A DNA stretch of 64,000 nucleotides from Kryptolebias marmoratus (taxonomy: Eukaryota > Chordata > Actinopteri > Cyprinodontiformes > Rivulidae), in contig NC_051431.1 of assembly GCF_001649575.2 (NCBI RefSeq), positions 24,994,800 through 25,058,799 of the forward strand. The letters run 5' to 3'. How positions within the stretch are numbered: the stretch's first letter is position 1; every line of letters begins with the position of its first letter. The notes under the pieces were generated by a model. It searched no databases and was not told the origin of the DNA. It saw nothing but the letters and a program-made list of their open reading frames with translations. Position numbers and translations under genes: made by a program. Of this stretch, positions 10,748 to 20,744 are shown piece after piece.

Positions 10748-11608
10748 ATGACGAACTTGGTGTATGCTCTAATTTATGGATCAGTTGTAGCTGTTGGTCT
10801 GCCGCTCAATGCCATATCGCTATGGATTCTGCTTCGCCACCACGGGAGCAAATCGCCGAGTGCCGTCTTCATGATCAACCTGGTGATATCAGACCTGCTG
10901 CTCATCGCTTCTCTTATCATGAGGGTCCACTATTACTCCTTGGGAACCTGGCAGTTTGGTTGGCTGGCGTGCATCTGCTTCACCATGCTTTTTCGCAACA
11001 ACATCCGCACGAGCTCCATCTTCATCACTTTCATCAGCGTGGACCGACTACTGGCCGTGGTTTACCCTCTGAGGTCACGCAATCTTCGAACTACATCCAA
11101 AGCAGTGAGAGGTGCCGTGTTTGTCTGGCTGATGATTATCGGGGTGAATGTCCCGGAAAGTGTGGGCTTTTCAAGAGATTTAGACAATTGTACCTGCTTC
11201 GAATTTAACAACTCAGCCACAAACAGGACGGAGCAGAGCTCAGAGGAGTTTGCAGTTGGTTGTTTTCAGCTTGTGCTACTCTTTACCTTGCTGGTGGTCA
11301 ATATTGTGTCCACCGCTATGGTGTCCTGGACACTCCACAGAAATCTGAACGAGTCTGCAAAGGTCAAAAACAAACTGAATGTCAACCTGATTTTTGCCAT
11401 GAACTTGATGATGTTCACTGTATTCTTCTTGCCGGTGTCTTTGGTTGTTTTCTTTGTTGACTTGAGGTCTGTCCTGAGTTGTCTTGCCAGCACAAACTGC
11501 TGTCTGGACCCGTTGTTGTATTACTTTTCATTCGATGGTTTCTGGAAGAAAAAGGAGGATGTAGAGACATCTCTTGCAAGAGGCAAGTCACTGAATGTGA
11601 ACAGATGA
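10748..11608 (+). CDS. Rhodopsin-class GPCR, P2Y/LPA/GPR35-like orphan
   Basis: This is a seven-helix plasma-membrane receptor expected to signal through heterotrimeric G proteins; the ligand is unknown. From the ATG it has 286 residues. Visible class A landmarks are GLPLN in helix 1 (N21), NLVISDLL in helix 2 (D49), C75 at the top of helix 3 with C148/C150 in extracellular loop 2, W127 in helix 4, FTVFFLP in helix 6 (P229), and DPLLY in helix 7 (254-258). The DRY box reads DRL (99-101) and is followed by YPLRSRNL, typical of the lipid/nucleotide (delta) branch. Helix 5 lacks the usual proline. Sequons N147, N154 and N159 lie in loop 2. The tail is short, has no cysteine, and ends NVNR. The intronless body fits this family. 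A possible poly(A) signal AATAAA is at 12251. The branch is inferred; the GPCR call itself is secure. Confidence 0.93.
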   Translation: MTNLVYALIYGSVVAVGLPLNAISLWILLRHHGSKSPSAVFMINLVISDLLLIASLIMRVHYYSLGTWQFGWLACICFTMLFRNNIRTSSIFITFISVDRLLAVVYPLRSRNLRTTSKAVRGAVFVWLMIIGVNVPESVGFSRDLDNCTCFEFNNSATNRTEQSSEEFAVGCFQLVLLFTLLVVNIVSTAMVSWTLHRNLNESAKVKNKLNVNLIFAMNLMMFTVFFLPVSLVVFFVDLRSVLSCLASTNCCLDPLLYYFSFDGFWKKKEDVETSLARGKSLNVNR

Positions 11609-11855
11609 GGAGAAGCAAAATTCCGCAGAAATTTAATGGACATCGGCTTAAATTCTTCTGCTTGCCACAAGTCGTGGCATTTCGCAACTGGAAAAAAAAG
11701 GGAAGCTTTTTATTTAAAAAAAAAAAACACAAGGTTTCTGGTTGCTTTAAATATAAAGCAACAAGACTGGGTTTATGAGTCATGAGAATGTAAAACCAAC
11801 TTAGTTCATGTTACACCATACATGTGCGAGTGTTTTAAAATGATGTTACATAGAA

Positions 11856-12532
11856 CAGGAGCTGAGCTGATGACTTTGCTGCTGATCAGTGCAGTCCAGT
11901 GAACCATCTCAGCCACAATCCTCTAATGTTTTGTTAAATCCATTAACATTTCAATGTCTCTGTAGCAATTTCTTGGATCTAGAGCCAAAAGAATCTGCAT
12001 GTGGTGTCTGATTTACACAGTGAAGACTTTTTTTTTTTGACGTTCAATGAGTATACACAGTACTTGATAACAATTATTAGCTCTTCATTATTCTAAATTG
12101 TATTTTTTTTTCTTTCACAAAGACCCATGACAGAAAACCGCAGGACTACACGACTTTCTTGTCAGCAGAGCAGCAAGATAAGCTTTAAAGTTGACTTCAA
12201 CTTTAAAATGATCAAAGATGTGCTAGAATTTTACATTGACTTTTACAAAAAATAAAAAGGAGCTGATGGCTATGCTACTTATCAGTGCGACCCTGTGATA
12301 TTATCTCCCTCAGAATCATCCTAAACTCCTTAAAGCTTCGCTAAATCCATGAACATTTAAACATCTCTGTAGCAACTTCAGGGACCTAGCTATGAAATAA
12401 TACAGAAAGTACACAGAGATGATTTTTTTTTTCTTGACAATCTATGTGTCTTCTCAGTACTTGCTGATAAAAATTTTACTTCCTTATAATTCTAACACAT
12501 TTTTTTTTTACAAAGACGTCTGAAAGACTAAA
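11856..12532. repeat. Diverged tandem duplication 3' of the receptor
   Basis: Two segments, 11856-12137 and 12256-12532, align end to end at an offset of about 400 bases. Shared blocks in order are GAGCTGATG/GAGCTGATGG, ATCAGTGC, TAAATCCAT, TCTCTGTAGCAA, a long T run, CAGTACTTG and a CACAAAGAC/TACAAAGAC end. No open frame spans them. They may be two copies of an old mobile element or a local duplication in the 3' untranslated or flanking DNA. Confidence 0.65.
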
Positions 12533-12544
12533 CCAACACCCAGC

Positions 12545-13605
12545 AGCAAACATGACTGTGTCGATTATCAAACAATCTTTCAGTGCTTGCATTCTGCTTC
12601 ACCAAATGAGTCAGATTTCTCAATCTTAATATGCAGACTCTAGTTTTTCCAAGAATGACAGCATTTGTATGCATAAAAAGTTGCCTTGTGTAAATAAAGT
12701 CAGGTCATTTATATATAAGGCTGTAGCCAACCAGATATTGCTTCTGTATGACCCTTCTAAAATTAAAGCTCTGTGTGAAGGCGCTTTCCTGCCTCGAGCA
12801 GCTCCATATATGTTTAATGTGACCTTTACCTGTGCCCTCTACAGGAGGAAAGTAATAATGAGAGTCTGAAAAATAAATATTTCTCACAACCCTACAGATG
12901 AGGTGATTTTTAGCTGTATAAAACCTGCAATGCGCTGCAGTTACTATTAGTTCAGGCTCACTCATTCTGTGTAGATGGAGTGATCAAATTAACGTAACAG
13001 ACAATTTTTACCCAGCACCAAATCTCCCACGAAAGGATCTGTGACTGACTTTTCTTTTTAGTGTGTCGGTTTGTCTTAGAGCGGTTTGACACAAGTGAAA
13101 GGGTGCGTGGTTACAAGAACATTTGTGAAATTTCAAAATGACTGTGTGGATTCTGCTGTCTGTGCACTAAAAATGTTGTTACATTTACCTACTTGGTTGT
13201 TGGTGGCTTCCTATCTGTATATGACTGAAGCATACATCCGGAGTTTGACAGGGTTATAATTGTGTCTCCTAAATGTGAAGTGAAAGCAACCTTTTCCCAC
13301 AAACGTGCACGTACGAACCACTGAAATATGTACAAGAAGCAGATTCATTCAGGTACGTTTGTGTTACCACTGAGGCCCCCAAACAAGCCTATTCTGCTGC
13401 AGCCACATTCACCTTCAACCAGAAGAGGACTGTTTTTTAAAGACAAAGACAGCTTTAGTCTTTACTGAGAGTCAGACAGCAGAAAAATAAACAAATGATT
13501 ACTGAATAAACAGAGACACAGCAAGATGGAGGAACAATAATCCCACCAAAATCTGAGGCCTTAGCAGACAGACGTGCAGGACCAGGATTAGTTTTAGGCT
13601 TTGTC

Positions 13606-13611
<6 letters not shown>
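12545..13611. other. Gene-free stretch
   Basis: I see no gene and no recognised repeat here. Confidence 0.5.

Positions 13612-13660
<49 letters not shown>
13612..13660. repeat. (TA)n microsatellite
   Basis: About 24 uninterrupted TA units, directly abutting the transposase remnant to its right. Confidence 0.97.
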
Positions 13661-13661
<1 letters not shown>

Positions 13662-13955
13662 GGTCTGACCACTGTGCAAAGCCTTCTCCAGCACATCCCA
13701 GATCATAGCACTGCCCCCACAGGCTTGTACAGTAGGCACTAGGCATGATGGGTACAATACTTCCCCTGCCTCTCTTCTTACCCTGATGCAACGAACACTC
13801 TGGAACAGAGTAAATCTGGACTCATCAGACCATATGACCTTCTTCCATTGCTCCAGAAACCAATCTTTCTGCTCCCTAGCAAATTGAAGCCCTTTTTTCC
13901 GGTTAGCCTCACTGATTAGTGGTTTTCTTAAGGCTACACAGCTGTTCAAAAAAGC
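13661..13955 (-). pseudogene. Tc1/mariner transposase fragment
   Basis: On the minus strand the frame encodes the middle of a Tc1-type transposase. It shows LRKPLISEANRKKGLQFA, then EQWKKVIWSDESRFTLFQS, then RVRREAGEV and VQACGGSAMIWD. WSDES contains the first catalytic aspartate of the DDE triad. The helix-turn-helix N-terminus and the rest of the catalytic domain are missing. The fragment stops at the (TA)n run, so it is a dead relic. The family call is secure because several diagnostic blocks are present in order. Confidence 0.9.
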
Positions 13956-15165
13956 TTATTAGAGTGTTTTGCTGTTTGCTTTCCAAAAACAATGATGTCC
14001 AGCCTGTTTTGTCTGCTCACTTTCTTTCTCTGCCCTAGAAACTAAAACAACAATGCAGTTTTTACAGTTTTTTTTCTTTGTCTCTTGCCTATTTCTGATT
14101 CTGTCACCATTAAACGTTGATCATATGCTGAAATGGTTTATAACTTAGAGGAAGTTGTATCGGACAAAAAAGAGCTACAACTGTTTTGAGAAAACTTTTA
14201 GCCAAGCTAAGAATTTACTCTCTCTGTATTTTGATACATGTTGATACACTTTTTGGTTATAATCATGTAAGTGGAGAAAAAACACATCTTAGCAGACAAA
14301 TAAACATAACATTTGTTTAAAAACAAATGATTTAGTAGAAATGGGGTCTAAACTATCAGGCCAGGACTCATTACTCTGGCAGGGTCAAGGACTGGAACAT
14401 TATAACATGCAGTGGACAGTGGTATTAAATCCAGTTAATAGTCCCTTTTTAATCAGGTATGTTTAATTATTTTCCTGTATTTTTTTAATTTTTTGGCCAA
14501 AACCTAATTTAGTAACATCTGAGAAAATAGGACAGTCAGAAAAACGAGGCAAAATTATGTAAAAGTCTACAATTAGACCTAAGACAATCAAAATGAAAAA
14601 AAAAAAAAAAAACACTTGAGGAAATCTATGAGGTTTTACATAAAACCACCGCATACTCTTTCTTCTCTAACCACCTGTTTTTTGTTCTTTAGAAATAAAG
14701 AGAAAGATACTAACCACTTGTGTTTGCACAGCCCATGTGAAACCCTAAGGATTACATTGTCACACTGTCACAATTTAACAAAAATTATGGTGAAATTAAT
14801 TATTTTTTTAAAGTATCATGAGAAATGTGATACAATTTGTTTTTTGGCTCTGATCTATCTATCTATCACCAAGCTTAAAACTTCCATGAACTGGGCTACG
14901 TGTTACCTTCACTGTAACTGTTGAATGTTATCAGTGTATACTTGATTTGTTCATATAAACAACTTTCCACATAAACAGTATAGGCTGGTTAGGAAATTAT
15001 GACAGTCAATTTTGCATCACCCTGGCTGATAATGTTACGGTACTGACGTTGATTCATTCAGGCATCACACTTCTTACAATGAGTGTTAATAGTTTATGAT
15101 GGTGTCTCACTGGACGAGTTGGCAAACTGCATTTGTGAGGGAGTGTCTTGAATCTTGCAATTTAA
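13956..15165. other. Gene-free AT-rich stretch
   Basis: I see no gene. It has only homopolymer runs and a short TCTA repeat near 14856. Confidence 0.55.
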
Positions 15166-15226
15166 CTCTCCAATTTAATTTCCCTTTGGGATTAATAAAG
15201 TATTTTTGAATTGAACTGAATACTCA
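15166..15226 (+). mobile_element. 3' tail of an L2/SINE-type retroposon
   Basis: The segment TTTCCCTTTGGGATTAATAAAGTA followed by short TTGAA-type repeats is the characteristic 3' end of fish L2/CR1-like LINEs and the SINEs that borrow it. Nothing of the body remains upstream. Confidence 0.6.
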
Positions 15227-16257
15227 CAGTGGTTCTTAGTCCTGTCGTTTGAGTTCTGAACATGTTCAAAAAATTTGTCAAAATATAATCACAGTCGACA
15301 TGAGCATCTCGATTCCATCTGAATGTTCTCACATGCACCTCCAACCAGTACCAAAAGTGCTACATCTCCAGGTCTAAAGACACAGATGAAAAATAATAAC
15401 TATTTAAAAACTGGTCTAAATTTCTTCTTTATTTCAAAAGTGTACTCCAGTACATTAACTCATAAATGCGAAAAAGGCTACGAAGGTGTGTACAAAGCAA
15501 ACAGAGGAGGATATAATGTGGGTGGAGGTGGGCAACAAAAGAATGTTGTTTAACAAATCGTGCACAAAAAAATAGGCCATGATTTTTTAAAAAACTGACT
15601 ATTCAAAACAGGCCACACGACTCACTGGTCATTTAGTTGCAAACACTCAGAGTGCAGTGACACTGCAATGGAAAATATATCTATTTTCTCACAATTTTCC
15701 AGCAAGTCTCCAGCAGGGCTACATGTTTATAAATGAAAAAAACACAAATAAAATGAATTGTGTTTCCACATTTCTGCTCTTAGAAAGAATGTGCTTTCAA
15801 TTGATGTCAGGGCCTAATTTGTCGGCCTGTAAAATAAACAATCTAAAGAAAACTGGAAGTTTTTATTTTAAAAAGTGACAATAATTAAACATTTAGGCAC
15901 TGCAGTAAGACAAGGGTGATTTGAGCAGCAGCTTGAGTGGAAATGTCTCAGAAGCCACACCGAGCGCGAGTTGTGACCACAAATTCACACCTACATCCCT
16001 TGAAGTCACACAACATGTAGAGGTGCTATGACCTTAAATGTCATGATTCCTGGAACTCTCAATTACAAAGGTGTATGACTCAAACGGAAATGTACACTAG
16101 TCAACAACGAAAATGTAAACTAGTCAACAGCTATCATGCAAACATTTCTTTTTAATTTCGTTTTGTATCTATGGATCTTTTTGTCTTATTTGTAGAGTTG
16201 TTTCCTCACGTACAAGCAAGAATTAAATGTGTCAAATATCTTGTTGTGGTTCAAGTG
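15227..16257. other. Gene-free stretch
   Basis: I see no gene and no recognised repeat. Confidence 0.5.
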
Positions 16258-17090
16258 CTAATTTTAGTAGCACTTTATAATAACTACACAATATTTAGCC
16301 TTATTTAATCAGTAATAAATTATTAATTACCCTTGAAAACATCATTAATCAAGGAGGATTCATACTTAATAAGCTATAAATCAACCCATTTGTTAATGAT
16401 GTACCTACAAAAGTCTAACTATTTCCAAAACCAACATACTCAATGTTTATTCATGCTTAATAACTCATGAATTAACTATTCTATATACGGTGTGTAAATG
16501 TATGTAAATGCTCATATAAATATACTTTCACACCATGTGTTAAACATGTATTAATGGTTAGAGAATGTTTGAACTGACTATATACTTATCCTGCAGTGCA
16601 TTAATAATTAAGGCACTTGCTAAGTCTTTTTGTGAACCCTTCTAAAGTGAAGACTATTTATGCTTTATGAAGTATTTGTTATTGTAGATAAACAAATTCC
16701 GTTTCAGCTGTGGAATTCAGACCAAAATCAACACAGCAGGAAATTGAAAGCAGTTTTTGTTGCAGCTTTTTTTTAAAGAAACTTTTTATGTACTTGTTGT
16801 TGCTTTTGTTGTTGTTGTGTTAAACTACATTTATATGACTATTTACAGACATTTACACACAGTGTATAGAATAGTTAATTCATGAGTTATTAAGTATGAA
16901 TTAACATTGAGTATGTTGTTTTGCAAGTACTTAGATGTTTTGGGTAAAGCAATCATGACTGTGTTAATTTATAGCTTATTAAGTATGAATCCTCCATAAT
17001 TATTGATCTTTTCAAGCTTAGGTAATCATTTATTACTGATTAAATAAAGTTAAATAAGGTGTAGGTATTAAAAAGCACTATCCTAATTTT
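16258..17090. mobile_element. Foldback (long inverted repeat) hAT-like element with 8-bp target duplication
   Basis: The element proper is 16266-17082, flanked by the identical octamer CTAATTTT at 16258-16265 and 17083-17090. Octamer duplications are typical of hAT transposition. The left arm (about 16266-16520) and right arm (about 16827-17082) are inverted copies of each other over roughly 250 bases. Examples are GGAGGATTCATACTTAATAA against its complement near 16980, and CATACTCAATGTT against its complement near 16905. The central ~300 bases are unique and non-coding. With no transposase, it needs an enzyme supplied in trans. Confidence 0.85.
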
Positions 17091-17464
17091 TTATTTCATT
17101 TTATTTTTTGAAAACAGAGGTGATGTGAGAAGACAGAAGCCTTTTATCATCAGTGATTGTTGATGTTAGTTTGTTGAGCAGGGGCTTTAAGAAAAAGCTT
17201 CCCAGAAGTGTTGTTCTAGCTTTAAATATTAGGAACTCATAGGTAAAGTGTGAATAGAAGGTTCAGGGAAACAAACAATGAACGTAGTTTTCAACATGCA
17301 CTTCAGACGTACTTAAGTCACCTAAAGAAGCAATGAACAAACTTAGAAAACAGCCACATGGTCAGTTACACCACAGCCACCAAACACCTCCACATGAATA
17401 TAACTGAGGAGAAACGAGCGGCTGTAAATTATCAAAATAATTTGATATTAGTATGAAGTCTTTT
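17091..17464. other. Gene-free spacer
   Basis: I see nothing recognisable between the foldback element and the RTE LINE. Confidence 0.5.
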
Positions 17465-18779
17465 GTAAAGCAACCACTAGGGAGCCTCTTGTTCCAGTCC
17501 CAAGCCTAGGGTAATAGTGAGGGTTGTGTCAGGAAGGGCATCCGTCATAAAACACTTTTGCCAAAACTACTGTGCGAGTTCATCAAAGCGACACAATACC
17601 AGATCGGTTGAGGCCCGGGTTAACAATGACCACCACTAGTGCTGTTGACAAACAGGGTGCCGGAAAAAATTGTGCTACTGTTAGTTGACGACCAAAAGGA
17701 GGGAAACGTGCCAGGAGACAGAGGGAGAAGAGGAAAGTCAAGAGTGTAGGACTGAGGGTAACAACTCTAAACGTAGGGACAATGACAGGCAAAGGTAGAG
17801 AGCTGGCTGACATGATGTAGAGGAGGAAGGTAGATGTGTTATGTGTGAAGGGCAGCAAGGCTCACAGCACTGGGGCAAGGTTTAAGCTGTTTTACCATGA
17901 TGTAGATAGGAAGAGAAACAGAGTAGGGATGGTCCTGAAGGAGAAGTTAACAAGGAATGTAGTCAAGATGAAAAGAGTGTCTGATAAGGTGATGTGTGTG
18001 ACGGTAGAAGTAGAGGGTCTGATGCTTAATGTTGTCAGTGGTTATGCTCCACAGGTTGGATGTGACGTAGAAGAAGTGATTGAGAGTATTCCCAGGGAGG
18101 AAAGGGTGGTGATCGGAGCAGATCTGAATGGACATGTGGGTGAAGGAAACAGAGGCGATAAGGAGGTGGTTGGCAGGTTTGGTGTCAAGGAAAGGAACCA
18201 GGAAGGACAGACGGTGGTGGATTTTGCCAAAAGGATGGAAATGAATGTAGTTAACACCTATTTTCAAAAGAGGGAGGAACACAGGGTGACGTATAAGAGT
18301 GGAGGCAGGAGTACACAGGTAGATTACATTCTGTGTAGAAGAGGTAACCTGAGGGAGATTGTGGACAGTAAGGTTGTGGCAGGGGGAAGTGTGGCTAGAC
18401 AGCATTGGATGGTGGTGTGTAGGATGACGGTTGTGGTGAAGAAGAGGAAAAGAGTAAAGGCAGAGAAGAGGACCAAATGGTGGAAGTTGAGAAAGGAAGA
18501 ATGTTGTGAGGAGTTAAAAAAGGAGTTGTTAAAGGCTGTAGGTGGTAAGAAAGAGCTTCCAGATGACTGGGCTACTGATTAGACTCACAAGTGAAAAAGG
18601 TTAGTAAGGATGAAGTCCAGAAAGCTTTGAAGAGGATGAAGAAGGGGAAGGCAGTTGGACCTGATGACATACCAGTGGAGGTATGGAAATGTCTAGAAAA
18701 GATGGCAGTGAGGTTGTTGACTCAATTATTCAATGGCATTTTTGAGAGTGGGAAAATGCCTGAGGAATGGAGGAGAAAT
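17465..18779 (+). mobile_element. RTE-type LINE, 5' part (endonuclease plus start of reverse transcriptase), degenerate
   Basis: The 5' leader includes the family's AGGAAGGGCATCCG motif. An apurinic-type endonuclease frame follows: TTLNVGTMTGKGREL at about 17755-17805, a stop at 17818-17820, then an open frame 17836-18582. That frame has VVSGYAPQVGC, VVIGADLNGHVG, TQVDYILCRR and a final RQHWMVV. The usual QETKW block after LCV, which carries an active-site glutamate, is reduced to KG, so the endonuclease is dead. After a gap and stops, a reverse-transcriptase start (KKGKAVGPDDIPVEVWK) runs to MPEEWRRN. The copy is then interrupted by a hAT fragment. It resembles fish proteins often labelled craniofacial development protein 2-like. 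Confidence 0.88.
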
Positions 18780-19323
18780 CAGACCCCCCAGGATTTCGCA
18801 AAGTTGCAATCGTAACTATTAACGCAAAATCAAGCAAACTCTGCAAAATTGCAACTTTTTGTAACTTTGCCCAAAACACAGCAACTTTAACCCAATATTT
18901 ATTGTTTCTAAAGTGATTCGCCACCGTTTCTGCGGTCTAGTGTCTTCTTTGTCGGTTTGTGTAGTGTGGAATACAAAATAACCCCAAATAACTCACGAAG
19001 AAGACACATGACGTCACATCCTGTTAACATCAGAATGCCGGGAGCGTGCAGGAGCAGCAACCGACGTGAAAATGTGCATTAATGCTTCACATTTGTCCAC
19101 AAAGATTTCAGCAAAGGACCGTGCAAAACAGTTTCCTACCCAGCTGCACGAGAGTGGGGGGAAGCTGTTTTGCATGTCCTGCAGTGTAATAATGGAACAT
19201 AAACGCATCGACAAACACTTTGTGTCTGCAAAACATGTGAGGAGAGCTGCAGACGAGGGACAATCCAGAAATGGTCATGAATGTCAGTTTAGAAGCTATC
19301 AAAGTTCTCAAATAAAGCACCTG
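18780..19323 (+). mobile_element. hAT-like fragment with BED-type finger (copy 2), lodged in the RTE LINE
   Basis: It begins CAGACCCCCCAGGATTTCGC and is collinear with copy 1 (4605-5353, opposite strand). It encodes 86 residues (19066-19323) with LHESGGKLFCMSCSV and a downstream H-x4-H, a CGGBP1-like zinc finger. Here the finger frame is intact, unlike copy 1. It ends abruptly where RTE 3' sequence resumes, so the catalytic core and 3' end are missing. The left junction falls exactly inside the LINE reverse-transcriptase frame. Confidence 0.8.
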
Positions 19324-19362
19324 TGACAGAGGTCACAAAGATGGAGGACTTCAAGTACTTTA
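19324..19362 (+). mobile_element. Short RTE LINE 3' piece
   Basis: AGAGGTCACAAAGATGGAGG and the following bases match the RTE copy at 28186-28217. This shows the LINE continues after the hAT fragment, with most of the reverse-transcriptase region deleted. Confidence 0.7.
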
Positions 19363-20423
19363 AAACACAGCATTGAAACTAGGGACATGGATATAAATGC
19401 ATATTATTGCAGATAAAGTTTTAGAATACTTTGGTATTTTTTGAATAAATATTGGGTTTTATTTGAATGTTTTTCTTCGGCTCTGTGTGATATAAAATGG
19501 CAGTTAGCTTTTTCTTTGCGAGATTTCTTAAAAATTTATACGATTACGTCTCACGGAACGCCTTTGAGTATGCACCGTCCTGACAACGTTTGACTTGGTC
19601 CGCTTGATGAAAAGCAAAGCCACTCCGGCAGGAAGTCGGGGGCAGAGCGCATGGAGAGGGGCGGAGCATGGAACCCATTTATAACTGCATGCAGTTCTAG
19701 TTTTTGTTTGCTGCTACACTGACTGTTTTAAATGCATAAAATAAAATAAAAAAATCAAACATATTTGATTTTATCTAAATGTCTAAGAAAACTTTTGGTT
19801 GTACAAGCTCTAAAATGTAAATGAAGAAAAATGTTGTAGTTATCTTGTTACTTTATATTTACCCATAGTTGAGGAAATAAATATGAATTTACAACATTAA
19901 AACAACTCATTGAAAATGATATATTGTGCAATCATATGCTGCATAATCAAAGAGGCAAATTTTTGATAAGAATTTAAAGAAGGTTAAGATTGCTCTAAAG
20001 TTATCAGGATCAATTTTCAGAAAGGATACGAACATCCTCTTCTGCCCAGATATTGTTCATTAATGTGCATCTGTAAAAGTCAAAGATTTAACTCTGAGAG
20101 ACTGAAGAAAAAAGGGACTTATTCATGCACAGAAGAATTTTAGTTTTTCTGACAGAATCAATTAGTCTGAGGAGGCGGAGTGTTTTCATCTGACCTGTCA
20201 TCTTAAAATCTAACCAACTCTGGAGCCGGTTAAGTTTTCAGCAGAAGTTGTTATGGTTACGCTGTCAGACAATAAGTAAACCAGCTTCCTGACTCAAAAA
20301 ACCCACGTTTCAACCCGAGGTTATCTTGCTGAACAACGATCTTGTGTTGTTCAAATCTCCAACATCAAAATACTTTTAACAAAAAAAAAAATATTAAAGG
20401 AATAACAAAATAAGTGGGTTGTA
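19363..20423. other. Gene-free stretch with a GC-richer block
   Basis: I see no gene. The part at about 19550-19690 is rich in CpG relative to its surroundings and may belong to an unrecognised element. Confidence 0.4.
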
Positions 20424-20668
20424 TAACATGGGTTTTCTCTGCGTACTCTGGTTTCTTCACACAGACCAGAAATATCCATGTTCAGTTAAGTGGAGATTCT
20501 AACTTGCCCTTGGGTGTGCATGGTTGCTCATTCATCGGAGTGCTGTGATGGACTGGTGACCTGTCCAGAGTGTACCCCACCTCTCACCCTGTGACTGCGG
20601 AAATGAGCACCAGCTCCCTACAACCGTCCAAAGCACCAGGCAGGTATAGACAATGGATGGATGACAAA
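20424..20668 (+). repeat. Common fish interspersed repeat with ATGGATGG tail
   Basis: The order GTACTCTGGTTTCTTC, TCTAACTTGCCCTTGGGTGT, TGATGGACTGGTGACCTGTC, AGAGTGTACCCC and final CAATGGATGGATG is that of a very widespread fish repeat, recalled from knowledge. It is non-coding. Confidence 0.8.
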
Positions 20669-20744
20669 CTAGAACTTGCAAACCTTCAGTTATTCAAGTC
20701 TAAGTTACTTAGTGTGACGTGAGCGGTGTCTGAGACTTAAATTA

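Noticed and set aside
10645..11208. 187-codon frame overlapping the receptor
   Set aside because: It is a shifted-frame shadow of the GPCR and has no membrane or domain pattern of its own.
13455..13610. C-terminal part of the 164-codon frame left of the TA run
   Set aside because: Past the microsatellite the translation no longer matches Tc1 transposase, so it is unrelated flank.
18042..18405. Minus-strand open frames at the RTE endonuclease
   Set aside because: They are antisense shadows of the LINE frame.
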